Below the pieces are notes generated by a model that was given only the letters and a program-made list of their open reading frames with translations, made no database searches and was not told the origin of the DNA. The position numbers were made by a program, and so were the translations under genes. Shown here piece after piece: positions 56,358 to 64,000 of a stretch of DNA of 64,000 bases (the stretch's first letter is position 1; each line of letters opens with the position of its first letter). Origin of the DNA: Anaerolineales bacterium (GTDB lineage: Bacteria; Chloroflexota; Anaerolineae; JAAEKA01); NCBI GenBank assembly GCA_020634615.1, contig JACKBI010000018.1:66245-130244 (forward strand), written 5' to 3'.

Positions 56358-58868
56358 TTACGCTCGGCTGGCCAGGAGACTCGGCGCATTTCGGTCGAGA
56401 ATCCGGTAGGCCAGCAGCTTGACACGGTCGTTGATCAGGAACCAGACCAGCGCGTAACCCCAGACGACCGCTGCCCAGCCCCAGCCGATGGGCGCCATCA
56501 GGATGCCGTACACGGCGAACAGCGTGGCGAGGGCCTGAGTGCCCAGCACCGCGCCGATCAACAAGTTGGCCGGTCGCGATGACCAGAACGGGCCGCGGGT
56601 ACGCGTGAGGAAGATGGTCAGATGGCCAGCCAGCGACAGCTTCAGATACATCAGCGACTGGATCGTAGCCTTGTCGAGATGGAACACCCGCTCGCCAAGA
56701 TAGAACAGCCCAAACGACGCTATCAGGCCCGTGATGCCGAGGACGGTGGCAATGCCCAGAACCCGCCGCATGTCCCACGTCTCCGGCTCGCTGGAATACT
56801 CCGCGTTGTCGTAGGCAATGGAGAGGATCGCGCCGTCGTTCAGCAGGGCAAGCAGCACGATCATCACAGTCGTTACCGGGTAGAAGTTGAAGACCAGTAT
56901 CGAGAGGGTCATGAACAGCAGCACTCGTATCGTTTCGGCGATACGATAGATGGCGTAGCTGTTCATGCGCTGGAAAATCCTGCGACTCTCCTTAATGGCG
57001 TCCACGATCACCGACAGGCCGGGCGTCAGCAGCACGATGTCGGCAGCGCTGCGGGCGGCATCAGTCGCGCCCGATACGGCGATGCCAACGTCTGCTTTCT
57101 TCAACGCCGGGGCGTCGTTGACGCCGTCGCCGGTCATGCCGACGATGTGGTCTCGCCGTTGCAGCGTGTCGACAATGTGGAACTTGTGCTCGGGGTAGAC
57201 CTGGGCAAAGCCGTCCGCGTTCTCGATGCGGTCGTCCAGCTGCCCCACTTCGTAATGTTTTGCATCGCCGAACAGGCTGGCATCCAGCAGGTTAGCGCCG
57301 AGATCAAGCTGGCGGGCGATTTCCTGGCCGATGGCCAGTTGGTCGCCGGTGACCAGTTTCACCTTAACGCCCAGCTCGCGGGCTGCTGCGATGGTAGCTT
57401 TGGAGTCAGGCCGCGGCGGATCGTAGAGGGGCAGGATGCCCAGAAATTGCCAGGTCTCGCCAACGCTGCGGGCAACGCCCAGCGAACGGAAGCCGCGGGC
57501 AGCATACTCGTGCACCGCCTGGTCGACCGCGGGCTGCACCTGGGCGGCATTGCCGTTTTCGGCCAGCGCCAGCACGACTTGCGGCGCGCCCTTGGTGACC
57601 CTGAACGACGTGCCATCAGGTCCGCGCACCGTGGCTTCGGTGCGCTTGCTGACCGGATCAAACGGCTGGAAGTGGGTGACCTCGTAGCCGCTCTGATCGC
57701 CGGTAGCCAGGCCGCTCAGGACGGCCATATCCATCGAGTCGTTGTCTTCAGCGCGCGATGCCAGTGCTGCGCAGAGGAAAAGCTGGCGCGAATCGCCGCC
57801 CTGGACGACGAACGGGTCGCCCAGCGTCAGCTTGTTCTGGGTCAACGTGCCGGTCTTGTCCGAGCAAAGGACATCCATGCCCGCCATTTCTTCGATGCTG
57901 GCCAGCCGGCTGACCACCGCCTCATCTTTGGCCAGGAGCTTGGCGCCCACAGCCATCGTGACCGACAGGACCGCGGGCATGGCCACCGGCACAGCAGCAA
58001 CCGTCAGCACCAGCGCGAACTGCAAGGTCGTCAGCATGTTGTCGCCACGGAACAGGGCGGTCGCGAGGATCAGGATCACCAGGCTCAACGCCAGCACGAT
58101 CAGGTAGTCACCGATCTTCAGGACCGCCTTCTGGAAGTGGCTGGTTGTGTGAGCCGTCTCGACCAGACTGGCAGTTCTGCCGAAATAGGTCTCGCTGCCG
58201 GTGGCGTAGACCAGCGCGTCGCTCTCGCCCTGTTTGATCACCGAGCCTGAGTAGACAGCATCGCCAAGCTTACGGGACACCGGCAGCGACTCGCCGGTCA
58301 GCGCCGACTGGTCCACTTGCAGCGGGTCTTCATCCAGCAGGCGCGAGTCCGCCGGGACGATGTCGCCAAGGCGCACGCGAATCAGGTCGCCGTCCACCAG
58401 TTCGCGGGTTGGAATGACCTGCCATTGGCCGTCGCGTTTGACCCTGGCCTGCGGTGCCAGGTGCGCCTTCAGTGCTGCGATGGTGTTGCCTGCCTGGTAT
58501 TCCTCCCAGAAGCCAACCGCGGCGTTCAACACCAGCAACATCAGGATGATGGCGAAATCTGTCCAGTGGCGAACCACTGCCGACAGGATCGCAGCCACCT
58601 CGATCATCCAGGGGATCGGACCCCAGAAATAGGTCAGAAACTTGAGAAGGGGACGGGTCCTCTCTTCGGCCAGTTCATTGTAGCCGTTCTGTTCAAGCCG
58701 GCGCTGGACCTCTGCCGAAGTCAGGCCGTCCGCTGAGAAACCCAGTCGTTGCTTGAGCACCGGCAAGGGCAGGTCAGCTGCAGAATCCGCTGCGGGTGCG
58801 GCTTGTTTCCCGCCATTGTGGGATTTCAGGAAGTTCGGATGCGAATGTAGTTTTGTCGCGTTGGTCAT
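56358..58868 (-). CDS. Plasma-membrane-type H+-ATPase (P3A P-type ATPase)
   Basis: An 836-residue P3A ATPase. Cation-transporter N-terminus (GLTSAEVQRRLEQNGYNEL), actuator SALTGESLPVS, phosphorylation motif CSDKTGTLTQNKLTLGDPFV, hinge GMTGDGVNDAPALKKADVGIAVSGATDAARSAADIVL (core GDGVNDAPALKKADVG), and a short cytoplasmic end. These proton pumps are typical of plants, fungi and some bacteria. It would expel H+ and energise the membrane or resist acid. It lies 34 bases downstream of the lipoprotein gene on the same strand. Confidence 0.9.
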   Translation of the reverse strand: MTNATKLHSHPNFLKSHNGGKQAAPAADSAADLPLPVLKQRLGFSADGLTSAEVQRRLEQNGYNELAEERTRPLLKFLTYFWGPIPWMIEVAAILSAVVRHWTDFAIILMLLVLNAAVGFWEEYQAGNTIAALKAHLAPQARVKRDGQWQVIPTRELVDGDLIRVRLGDIVPADSRLLDEDPLQVDQSALTGESLPVSRKLGDAVYSGSVIKQGESDALVYATGSETYFGRTASLVETAHTTSHFQKAVLKIGDYLIVLALSLVILILATALFRGDNMLTTLQFALVLTVAAVPVAMPAVLSVTMAVGAKLLAKDEAVVSRLASIEEMAGMDVLCSDKTGTLTQNKLTLGDPFVVQGGDSRQLFLCAALASRAEDNDSMDMAVLSGLATGDQSGYEVTHFQPFDPVSKRTEATVRGPDGTSFRVTKGAPQVVLALAENGNAAQVQPAVDQAVHEYAARGFRSLGVARSVGETWQFLGILPLYDPPRPDSKATIAAARELGVKVKLVTGDQLAIGQEIARQLDLGANLLDASLFGDAKHYEVGQLDDRIENADGFAQVYPEHKFHIVDTLQRRDHIVGMTGDGVNDAPALKKADVGIAVSGATDAARSAADIVLLTPGLSVIVDAIKESRRIFQRMNSYAIYRIAETIRVLLFMTLSILVFNFYPVTTVMIVLLALLNDGAILSIAYDNAEYSSEPETWDMRRVLGIATVLGITGLIASFGLFYLGERVFHLDKATIQSLMYLKLSLAGHLTIFLTRTRGPFWSSRPANLLIGAVLGTQALATLFAVYGILMAPIGWGWAAVVWGYALVWFLINDRVKLLAYRILDRNAPSLLASRA

Positions 58869-58902
58869 TTGAAGACCTCCTTACCACCAGCAGATCCGTG
58901 TT

Positions 58903-59964
58903 TCAGGGCGCGACGCCCGGAACGATGACGCTTGCATCTGCGTTGGTGTGATAGTCGATCTGCTGGCCCTGTGCCTCCATGGTAATCAGGTAGCCGGGTG
59001 TCACCTGCGCGCTACATGGCTTGTCGGACATTGCCACGCCCAGGCAGTCGTCCGGCCACTCTACCAGCGTTTTGCTCACAACGCGCACCTGGTCGGCTGG
59101 TATGCCCAGTTTGGCAGCGAGCGTTTCCTGTGCAGCCGAAGCCGCGACGCTGTTGGCGATCACCGGTCCCTCCTTGCCTGGCAGCACCATCACGCCGGTG
59201 GAATCGGTGTGGTATTCGTAGCGCTGGCCGCCGGTCTCGAGGATGATACGAAAGCCGGGTGTCTCACCACGCGTGCACAAGACACCGGGGCGTGTCACTC
59301 CCAGGCAGCCATCGGGCCAACTCAGCGCCTCGCTGCTGACGACCTTGATCTCCAGCGGAGCGATCCCCAACGTGCCGGCCAGCATTTCGATTGCCGCGCC
59401 GGTGGCCGACGCGCTGTCGTTGGGAACCGTCGCTTGCGCGGATGGCGCACTGGCTTGCGGCGCAACGCTGGTGGTTTGCGCCTCGTCCCCGCCGATAATC
59501 AGCCACTTGTCACCCAGGTGCTCCAACTGGACAGTCTGCTCGATCAGCCTGGTATCAGTGATTTCCTGGCCGTTTCTCAACCGCAGGCGGAGACGGTAGT
59601 GCACGCTGGCCAGCACCTGGGGATCGGCCGGCTGTTGCGCTGTCACCGTCAGCGACAGCAACTGGAGCGAGCTGCCGGGCTGCGCTTCGGCCAGCCATTG
59701 ATGCGCGACATCCAGGGTTCGCGTCAGACCGGCCGGATCGACCACCTGGTCGGGCGCGGCAAAGTAGCTGTCAAACACAGTAAGGTCGCCCTGGTTATAG
59801 CCGTCGACGAACGCCTGCGCTGCCGAGCGGATGGTCTCCTCGGGCCAGGATTGCGCCTTGGTCCAGGGGGTGCATGCCGACAGCAGCATTGCCAGCGCGA
59901 TCAGCCATGCGCTGGCTGGCAATCGCCGGCGGGTTGGCGTCGTTCTGTTGCTCGAATCGTTCAC
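58903..59964 (-). CDS. Lipoprotein with two copies of a WPDGCLG domain
   Basis: A 353-residue lipoprotein. The GTG at 59964 with AAAGGA upstream is chosen over a start at 60180, as the signal peptide is then complete (RLPASAWLIALAMLLSAC with lipobox Cys). Residues ~40-175 form a domain of the SnoaL/NTF2-like type with LRLRLRNGQEITDTRLIEQTV. After a Ser/Ala linker, two ~70-residue copies follow: KVVSSEALSWPDGCLGVTRP...YEYHTDSTG and RVVSKTLVEWPDDCLGVAMS...IDYHTNADA. Each has two Cys and a Tyr-His-Thr. The repeat is known only as a domain of unknown function. Downstream is the H+-ATPase. Confidence 0.8.
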   Translation of the reverse strand: MNDSSNRTTPTRRRLPASAWLIALAMLLSACTPWTKAQSWPEETIRSAAQAFVDGYNQGDLTVFDSYFAAPDQVVDPAGLTRTLDVAHQWLAEAQPGSSLQLLSLTVTAQQPADPQVLASVHYRLRLRLRNGQEITDTRLIEQTVQLEHLGDKWLIIGGDEAQTTSVAPQASAPSAQATVPNDSASATGAAIEMLAGTLGIAPLEIKVVSSEALSWPDGCLGVTRPGVLCTRGETPGFRIILETGGQRYEYHTDSTGVMVLPGKEGPVIANSVAASAAQETLAAKLGIPADQVRVVSKTLVEWPDDCLGVAMSDKPCSAQVTPGYLITMEAQGQQIDYHTNADASVIVPGVAP

Positions 59965-60103
59965 GAAAAGTTCCTTTGATACAAAGCCCGGGCAACCGGC
60001 GGATCTTCCGCTGTGTCCACGAAACGTGCCGATGAAGTCGTGCTTTCTCGCGAACTCATGCTGTATTTCCTGTAATAAATCTGGCGGCTTTGAGGACCGT
60101 CGA

Positions 60104-60658
60104 TCATACGTTGTTTCGACCTGATCTGGGGTCGGGCCGCATCGCTTCCAGCGCGTGATACGCGGCCACCGGAACTTCAATGGTTGGGACGATGTTTTCC
60201 AGCGCGTCGACCACCGGCGCCAGCTCGTTGTAGCCTTCCCTGGCCAGGGACTGCAACACGTGATGAGCGCCTTCGCGCAGCCAGATCGATCCCATTCCCT
60301 CGATCAGCGCCTGCAACAACGGTGTCAAGCCGTCGCGACCCAACGCAATGAGGTCGTTGCCCGCCACCCAGCGGATGCCGGGATTGTCGTCGTCCAGCGC
60401 CTGCACCAAGGCGGCTGCCGCCCGCTGATCGCCGATAGCGCCCAGAGCCTTGGCCGCTTCCCAGCGACGATGCTCGTTGGGATCATGCATCGCTTCGATC
60501 AGCGGCGGTGTCGCCTGGTAGCCCTGGTTGATCAACTCAACACGCGCCTGTTCGCGCACCTGGCCCTGATTGGCGCCGAGCGCTTCGATCAGGAGATCGA
60601 AGTCCTCGGCAGAGGCGTCGCTGTGCCAATCGCTTTTCGTAACATTATTTTCAGACAT
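60104..60658 (-). CDS. HEAT-repeat protein
   Basis: A 184-residue cytoplasmic protein made of helical HEAT-like repeats: GYQATPPLIEAMHDPNEHRRWEAAKALGAIGDQRAAAALVQALDDDNPGIRWVAGNDLIALG, quoted by the recurrent core RRWEAAKALGAIGD and IRWVAGNDLIALG. Such repeats bind protein or bilin-type ligands; the role here is unknown. It lies in the minus-strand run between the membrane protein and the lipoprotein. Confidence 0.8.
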   Translation of the reverse strand: MSENNVTKSDWHSDASAEDFDLLIEALGANQGQVREQARVELINQGYQATPPLIEAMHDPNEHRRWEAAKALGAIGDQRAAAALVQALDDDNPGIRWVAGNDLIALGRDGLTPLLQALIEGMGSIWLREGAHHVLQSLAREGYNELAPVVDALENIVPTIEVPVAAYHALEAMRPDPRSGRNNV

Positions 60659-60682
60659 GAAGTAATCCTATTCAGAGTTGTG

Positions 60683-61390
60683 TTAAGCGGCCGTTTGACG
60701 GTGCTGCCGGTCACCTGTATTGTTGACGGTGTTTCCGGCCGGCTCGGTCTGCCTGCCATGTCGCCAAAGGCCGGCTGCAATCCACAAGCAACCTATGGCA
60801 ACCAGAAGTCCATGGCCAACGCGCAGGGGCTGCGTTCCGAAGAACTGCGGCAGATACAGAACAAATCCGACCGCAAGCGGAACACCGCTCCACTTCGGAT
60901 ACGTGTTGGATTTCCAGACTGCCGCGGCGGCCACGATTGCGGCGGCAGCCAGCAGTAACAGCCCGAGAATGAACAGGATCAGGCCAGCGCCCGAGCGAAC
61001 GACGCCCGCCATGTCAAGCAACGCAGCCGACTGCTGCGTGAGACTCGCCTGCCCAATCGCGTGAAGGCCATAGGCTTCGCCGCCGTAGAATGGGAGGGTC
61101 AAGCCAACGCCGATCATGCTCAACAATAGCGCCCAGTATCCTGGCCCCTCAGCGGCTGTCTCGCGCAACGAATTGTAGAGACCAAGCAAGCCCACCGGTA
61201 TGAGCGTGAACGCCACGATAGCCAGTATGTGGGCAACCAACCACCGGGACGAAGCAAAGGCGGCAGCGCCCTGCATCGATGCCTCATCGGAGAATGGTCT
61301 GAGGGCAGGGTAGAGTAAGAAAAAGATCCCCGCGATAGCCAGCGCCACCGCACTGAGACGAGTACGGAAAACTGCATTTGATTGTTTCAT
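60683..61390 (-). CDS. Membrane protein with about six helices, unknown
   Basis: A 235-residue membrane protein with hydrophobic segments at about residues 12-28, 52-72, 84-100, 118-126 to 155 (two) and 180-205. The segment RWLVAHILAIVAFTLIPVGLLGLY and FYGGEAYGLHAIG recall DUF998-like or related bacterial membrane families, but no firm match. AAAGGAG lies eight bases before the ATG. It follows a small hydrophobic ORF in the same run of genes. Confidence 0.65.
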   Translation of the reverse strand: MKQSNAVFRTRLSAVALAIAGIFFLLYPALRPFSDEASMQGAAAFASSRWLVAHILAIVAFTLIPVGLLGLYNSLRETAAEGPGYWALLLSMIGVGLTLPFYGGEAYGLHAIGQASLTQQSAALLDMAGVVRSGAGLILFILGLLLLAAAAIVAAAAVWKSNTYPKWSGVPLAVGFVLYLPQFFGTQPLRVGHGLLVAIGCLWIAAGLWRHGRQTEPAGNTVNNTGDRQHRQTAA

Positions 61391-61408
61391 GATTGACTCC
61401 TTTCGATT

Positions 61409-61525
61409 CTATAGCCCACAACATCCTGCCAGCACGTACATGATGAACGCGCCCAGGCAGAAGGCCGCGATCAGCAGAAATATTATCAGCAAATAAAGTG
61501 ACAGGTCGCGCGGGTTGCGTTTCAT
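61409..61525 (-). CDS. Small single-helix membrane peptide
   Basis: A 38-codon frame: MKRNPRDLSLYLLIIFLLIA then AFCLGAFIMYVLAGCC and GL. A charged N-terminus followed by a long hydrophobic helix and paired Cys at the end is typical of small membrane proteins. It starts six bases after the stop of the DUF1634 gene without its own ribosome site, so translation by re-initiation is likely. It fills the gap between two genes on the same strand. Confidence 0.55.
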   Translation of the reverse strand: MKRNPRDLSLYLLIIFLLIAAFCLGAFIMYVLAGCCGL

Positions 61526-61531
61526 TTCAGC

Positions 61532-61924
61532 CTAGCCGCCTCCGGCCCGCATGCTGATCAACAGTTCAATCAGCACCACCAGGGCCGCCAGCGCATCGAT
61601 CAATACCCGCTGGCGAGCATAGATTCCCAACGCCAGCAGAACTCTCAGCACGGGCAGCAGCGCCAGCATGAGAATGCCGCCGCTCATGGCTGCCAGCGCC
61701 CGCGGGTGGATAGGAAGGCGCAGCAAATCGTGCAGCGCCATCACTGAGCCGCCAGGCAATGCCAGCGCCGCGCCTGACATGACCGTACCCAGCAGACCGG
61801 CGACCATCAGAACGACGGCTGCGGCCGACACCACCTGCGACACCCGCCGCATGTGTTGTTCCAGGTCGAGCGCCTGGACCATGGCCGGGGTCGGCTCCGC
61901 ATTTCTGCGCACGGAAGTTCTCAT
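61532..61924 (-). CDS. DUF1634 membrane protein
   Basis: A 130-residue protein with three hydrophobic segments (around residues 30-50, 75-95, 105-122), belonging to the DUF1634 type that commonly stands next to TauE/SafE exporters. It overlaps the exporter gene by four bases. It may be an accessory subunit for the exporter. Confidence 0.8.
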   Translation of the reverse strand: MRTSVRRNAEPTPAMVQALDLEQHMRRVSQVVSAAAVVLMVAGLLGTVMSGAALALPGGSVMALHDLLRLPIHPRALAAMSGGILMLALLPVLRVLLALGIYARQRVLIDALAALVVLIELLISMRAGGG

Positions 61925-62700
61925 CCATTAAGTCCTTTCAGCAGCATTTGCACGCCCATCAGAACCAGCAAGCCAATCAACGCCAGGCGCAGCCAGGAAA
62001 TGCGCACCTTAGGCAGGATATACACACCCACGATTGCGCCGGCAAACACGCCCAGCGCCGTCGGAATGACGACCAGCGGGTGGATGTCGCCGCGTCCGTA
62101 GTAGATGAACACACTGGCGGCAGCGGTGATCCCGACCATGAAGTTGCTGGTCGCAGTCGCGATGCCCAGCGGCACGCCCATCACTGCGTACATGGTCGGT
62201 ACTTTGATAAATCCGCCGCCCACACCGAGCAGCCCCGAGATCATTCCGGCCAGCCCGGCCACCGACAGGCCGGCAGGCCAGTGATGCGGCGTATAATCCT
62301 GGCGAAACAACTTCTCTGGCTTGTCGCCGGCCGGCTTCTTGCGGCTCTTGAAGAACATATAGCCGGCTGTCAGGAACACCACCAGCGCAAACAGGATGCT
62401 GAGCAGTTGCGGGCTGATCATGCCGGCAGCCAGTCCGCCGGCCAGTGCGCCCACCGCGGTAGCGACCTCCAATCGCAGTGCCAGACTCACATCCGCGCCG
62501 CGGCCGGCCGGCGCTACCGCTGCCACTCCCGCCGACGTGGCAATCACAGCCACAAGGCTGGTGCCCACGGTGGTGCGGATCGGCAGCCCGAATATCAAGG
62601 TCAACGCGGGAACCAGGAAGATTCCGCCGCCCAGTCCGAGCAGCGCGCCGAGGATTCCGGCAACCAATCCGGTTGCCAGCAAAGCGAGGGCAAGTAGCAT
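61921..62700 (-). CDS. TauE/SafE-family sulfite/anion exporter
   Basis: A 259-residue permease. The family motif GALLGLGGGIFLVPALTLIFGLP is near the N-terminus and a second copy GLLGVGGGFIKVPTMYAVMGVP is in the middle, the two pseudo-repeats of the fold. Members export sulfite, sulfoacetate or other organosulfur anions. Its partner DUF1634 gene overlaps by four bases. The GAF-domain gene lies 11 bases upstream. Confidence 0.88.
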   Translation of the reverse strand: MLLALALLATGLVAGILGALLGLGGGIFLVPALTLIFGLPIRTTVGTSLVAVIATSAGVAAVAPAGRGADVSLALRLEVATAVGALAGGLAAGMISPQLLSILFALVVFLTAGYMFFKSRKKPAGDKPEKLFRQDYTPHHWPAGLSVAGLAGMISGLLGVGGGFIKVPTMYAVMGVPLGIATATSNFMVGITAAASVFIYYGRGDIHPLVVIPTALGVFAGAIVGVYILPKVRISWLRLALIGLLVLMGVQMLLKGLNG

Positions 62701-62711
62701 CGGTTACTCCC

Positions 62712-63758
62712 TCATCCCAATGCCAGGAACCGGTGCCATTCGGCCAGATCAAGCCTCAGGTCCTCGTATTGGTCTTGCAGTACCGCGTGCAGCTCGGCTC
62801 GCTCGATGGCCAGTGCGACCAGATCGGCGATGGATGTGAGAAACGTAGTTCCCACCGCGCTGAAATGCCGTGGCCGCGCCGAGTAGACCCGCATCACGCC
62901 CAGCGCCCGGTCCTGTAGCTTGAGCGGGACGACCAGCACCGATCGAATCCCTTCCTGGGCAGCTTCGCTGGGATATTCAAAACCGGAGCCGGTGCTCACG
63001 TCGTGCAGTACCTCGATTTCGCCTGCCAGCACCCGCTGGTCCACCGGGCTGTTGGCGACCAGCACCGGCCCCTTGGCCAGGTATTCCGCGCTCAGTCCCG
63101 AGGCCGCGGCCAGCAGCAAGCGCTGGCGTTTGGCATCCAACAGGCGTATCGACGCGGCGCGCAGTCCCATCTCGTGCACCACGGTGTCCAGCATCCGGTC
63201 CAGCATCTCTTGCAGCTCGAGCGACGAGTTGAGAACCTCTGCGATGCGGAACAGACTTTGATGCAGCCGCACCTTTTCCAGCGCCAGCGCGCCGAGATCC
63301 GCGAGGCAGCTTGCCAGGTGCAACTCGTCATCGCCGACCTGATTGGCGGACGACAGATAGACGCGCAGCAGGCCGATCACGTTCTCCCGTACTTTGAGGG
63401 GAACGGCAATGGCGCTGCGCAGACCTTCCGCATCGGCCTCGTCGGGATACTGGAAGCCAGGCTCCTCGCTGATGTCTTCGATGACGATGGCTTCGCCCGC
63501 GATGACGTGACGATCGACGCCGCTTTCGGACATCCAGACGACGCCCTTGTTCAGATAAGCATCGCTCAGTCCCACCGAGCCGCCCAGCAATAGCTCTTCG
63601 CCATCCGGGCTCAGGAGGCGAACGAGAGCGGCCCGCGCGTCGAAAGCCAGCATGGCCTGTTCGAGCAGGATCTGAATAACCTGCGACTCCTTCAAGGCGC
63701 CGCTTAGCCGGTGGGCAGCGCCCTGCATGATGGTGAGACACGCGGTGGGTTCTTGCAT
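62712..63758 (-). CDS. Tandem GAF-domain protein
   Basis: A 348-residue cytoplasmic protein made of two similar GAF domains (about residues 15-155 and 165-320). Parallel segments such as VIQILLEQAMLAFDARAALVRLL / LQEMLDRMLDTVVHEMGLRAASIRLL and GFQYPDEADAEGLRSAIAVPLK / GFEYPSEAAQEGIRSVLVVPLK show an internal duplication. No kinase or output domain is attached. It probably senses a small ligand or redox signal and passes it to a partner. It is 11 bases upstream of the exporter gene and 11 bases downstream of the gene at the edge. Confidence 0.85.
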   Translation of the reverse strand: MQEPTACLTIMQGAAHRLSGALKESQVIQILLEQAMLAFDARAALVRLLSPDGEELLLGGSVGLSDAYLNKGVVWMSESGVDRHVIAGEAIVIEDISEEPGFQYPDEADAEGLRSAIAVPLKVRENVIGLLRVYLSSANQVGDDELHLASCLADLGALALEKVRLHQSLFRIAEVLNSSLELQEMLDRMLDTVVHEMGLRAASIRLLDAKRQRLLLAAASGLSAEYLAKGPVLVANSPVDQRVLAGEIEVLHDVSTGSGFEYPSEAAQEGIRSVLVVPLKLQDRALGVMRVYSARPRHFSAVGTTFLTSIADLVALAIERAELHAVLQDQYEDLRLDLAEWHRFLALG

Positions 63759-63769
63759 GGGATCTCTCG

Positions 63770-64000
63770 TTACTGTCGCTCCAAATCGGGTGGCGTGTGT
63801 ACCGCCATTCGCTGGGACCGCGCCCTGGCCGACGTGTGGGCCGGCTCGATGTGTGTCTTGTACGCTTCTTCTGCCATTTCGGATTCGAACACCATCAGGT
63901 CCGACGGCACCGTGTCGCCATATTCAGGCGGCAAATGCTCGAAGGGAGCGCCGGCAAACCAGCGTACAAATCGTCCAACTCTGCCTTGCTTCGTCTGTGA
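63770..64000 (-). CDS. C-terminal end of a gene cut by the right edge
   Basis: The minus strand is open from base 64000 to a TAA at 63770-63772, giving 76 residues: SQTKQGRVGRFVRWFAGAPF then EHLPPEYGDTVPSDLMVFES, EMAEEAYKTHIEPAHTSARA and RSQRMAVHTPPDLERQ. Composition and codon use look like real protein. No family recognised from this part. It precedes the GAF gene by 11 bases on the same strand, so they are probably co-transcribed. Confidence 0.6.
   Translation of the reverse strand, partial: SQTKQGRVGRFVRWFAGAPFEHLPPEYGDTVPSDLMVFESEMAEEAYKTHIEPAHTSARARSQRMAVHTPPDLERQ

Noticed and set aside
63797..64000. Plus-strand 67-codon frame
   Set aside because: The minus-strand frame in the same DNA gives a better protein and a sensible gene order.

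Overview
The window is 64 kb of GC-rich bacterial chromosome, open at both edges. Taxonomy is inferred from style, not from a marker gene. Several features point to Chloroflexota (Anaerolineae-like): fused sugar-sensor/kinase/AraC regulators, Pro/Thr-rich lipoproteins, a 'VYLPLVF' segment after a signal peptide, dockerin-like ends, paired AI-2E-family proteins, and dense families of small palindromic repeats between genes. No rRNA, tRNA, CRISPR array, phage or transposase gene was seen.

1-13.3 kb: the end of a fused acetoacetyl/3-oxoacid CoA-transferase, then a likely beta-1,3-glucan locus. It consists of a 1,200-residue sensor-kinase-receiver-AraC regulator with a LacI-type sugar-binding domain, a secreted 1,631-residue laminarinase-like GH16 protein, and a large GH94-clan phosphorylase best guessed as a beta-1,3-glucan phosphorylase. 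Together they suggest sensing, extracellular depolymerisation and intracellular phosphorolysis of the same glucan. The GH16 catalytic domain is inserted inside a carbohydrate-binding module.

13.4-22.9 kb: two overlapping AI-2E-family permease genes, then a molybdenum hydroxylase (xanthine dehydrogenase family) cluster on the minus strand: MOSC protein, fused FAD/2Fe-2S subunit, LVIVD-repeat lipoprotein, large Mo subunit. Both hydroxylase genes carry an in-frame low-complexity tract. A YqeB-like maturation factor lies at 48.5 kb.

23-30.4 kb: feoA-feoB-feoC-like iron uptake, a YcxB-like membrane protein with a leaderless-looking start, gpsA, two Pro/Thr-rich secreted proteins and a DUF4037 protein.

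30.7-41.5 kb (minus strand): an FmdB zinc ribbon, a histidine kinase/response regulator pair with a secreted Met/Gly-rich protein upstream, a LysE exporter, two histidine phosphatases, an aldo/keto reductase, and a 14-repeat kelch protein with a dockerin-like end.

41.6-49.4 kb: aspS and an NAD malic enzyme overlap. A small toxin-antitoxin-like island follows (AbrB-type gene with a palindrome, hicB with an amber-broken hicA, a DUF4258 pair and a decayed gene), interrupted by asnS.

49.4-64 kb (minus strand): an MgtA-type P-ATPase overlaps a split MprF (flippase and synthase as separate genes), then an S41 protease lacking the usual catalytic lysine, an H+-ATPase, a lipoprotein with two copies of one domain, and a TauE/DUF1634/GAF group that runs off the right edge.
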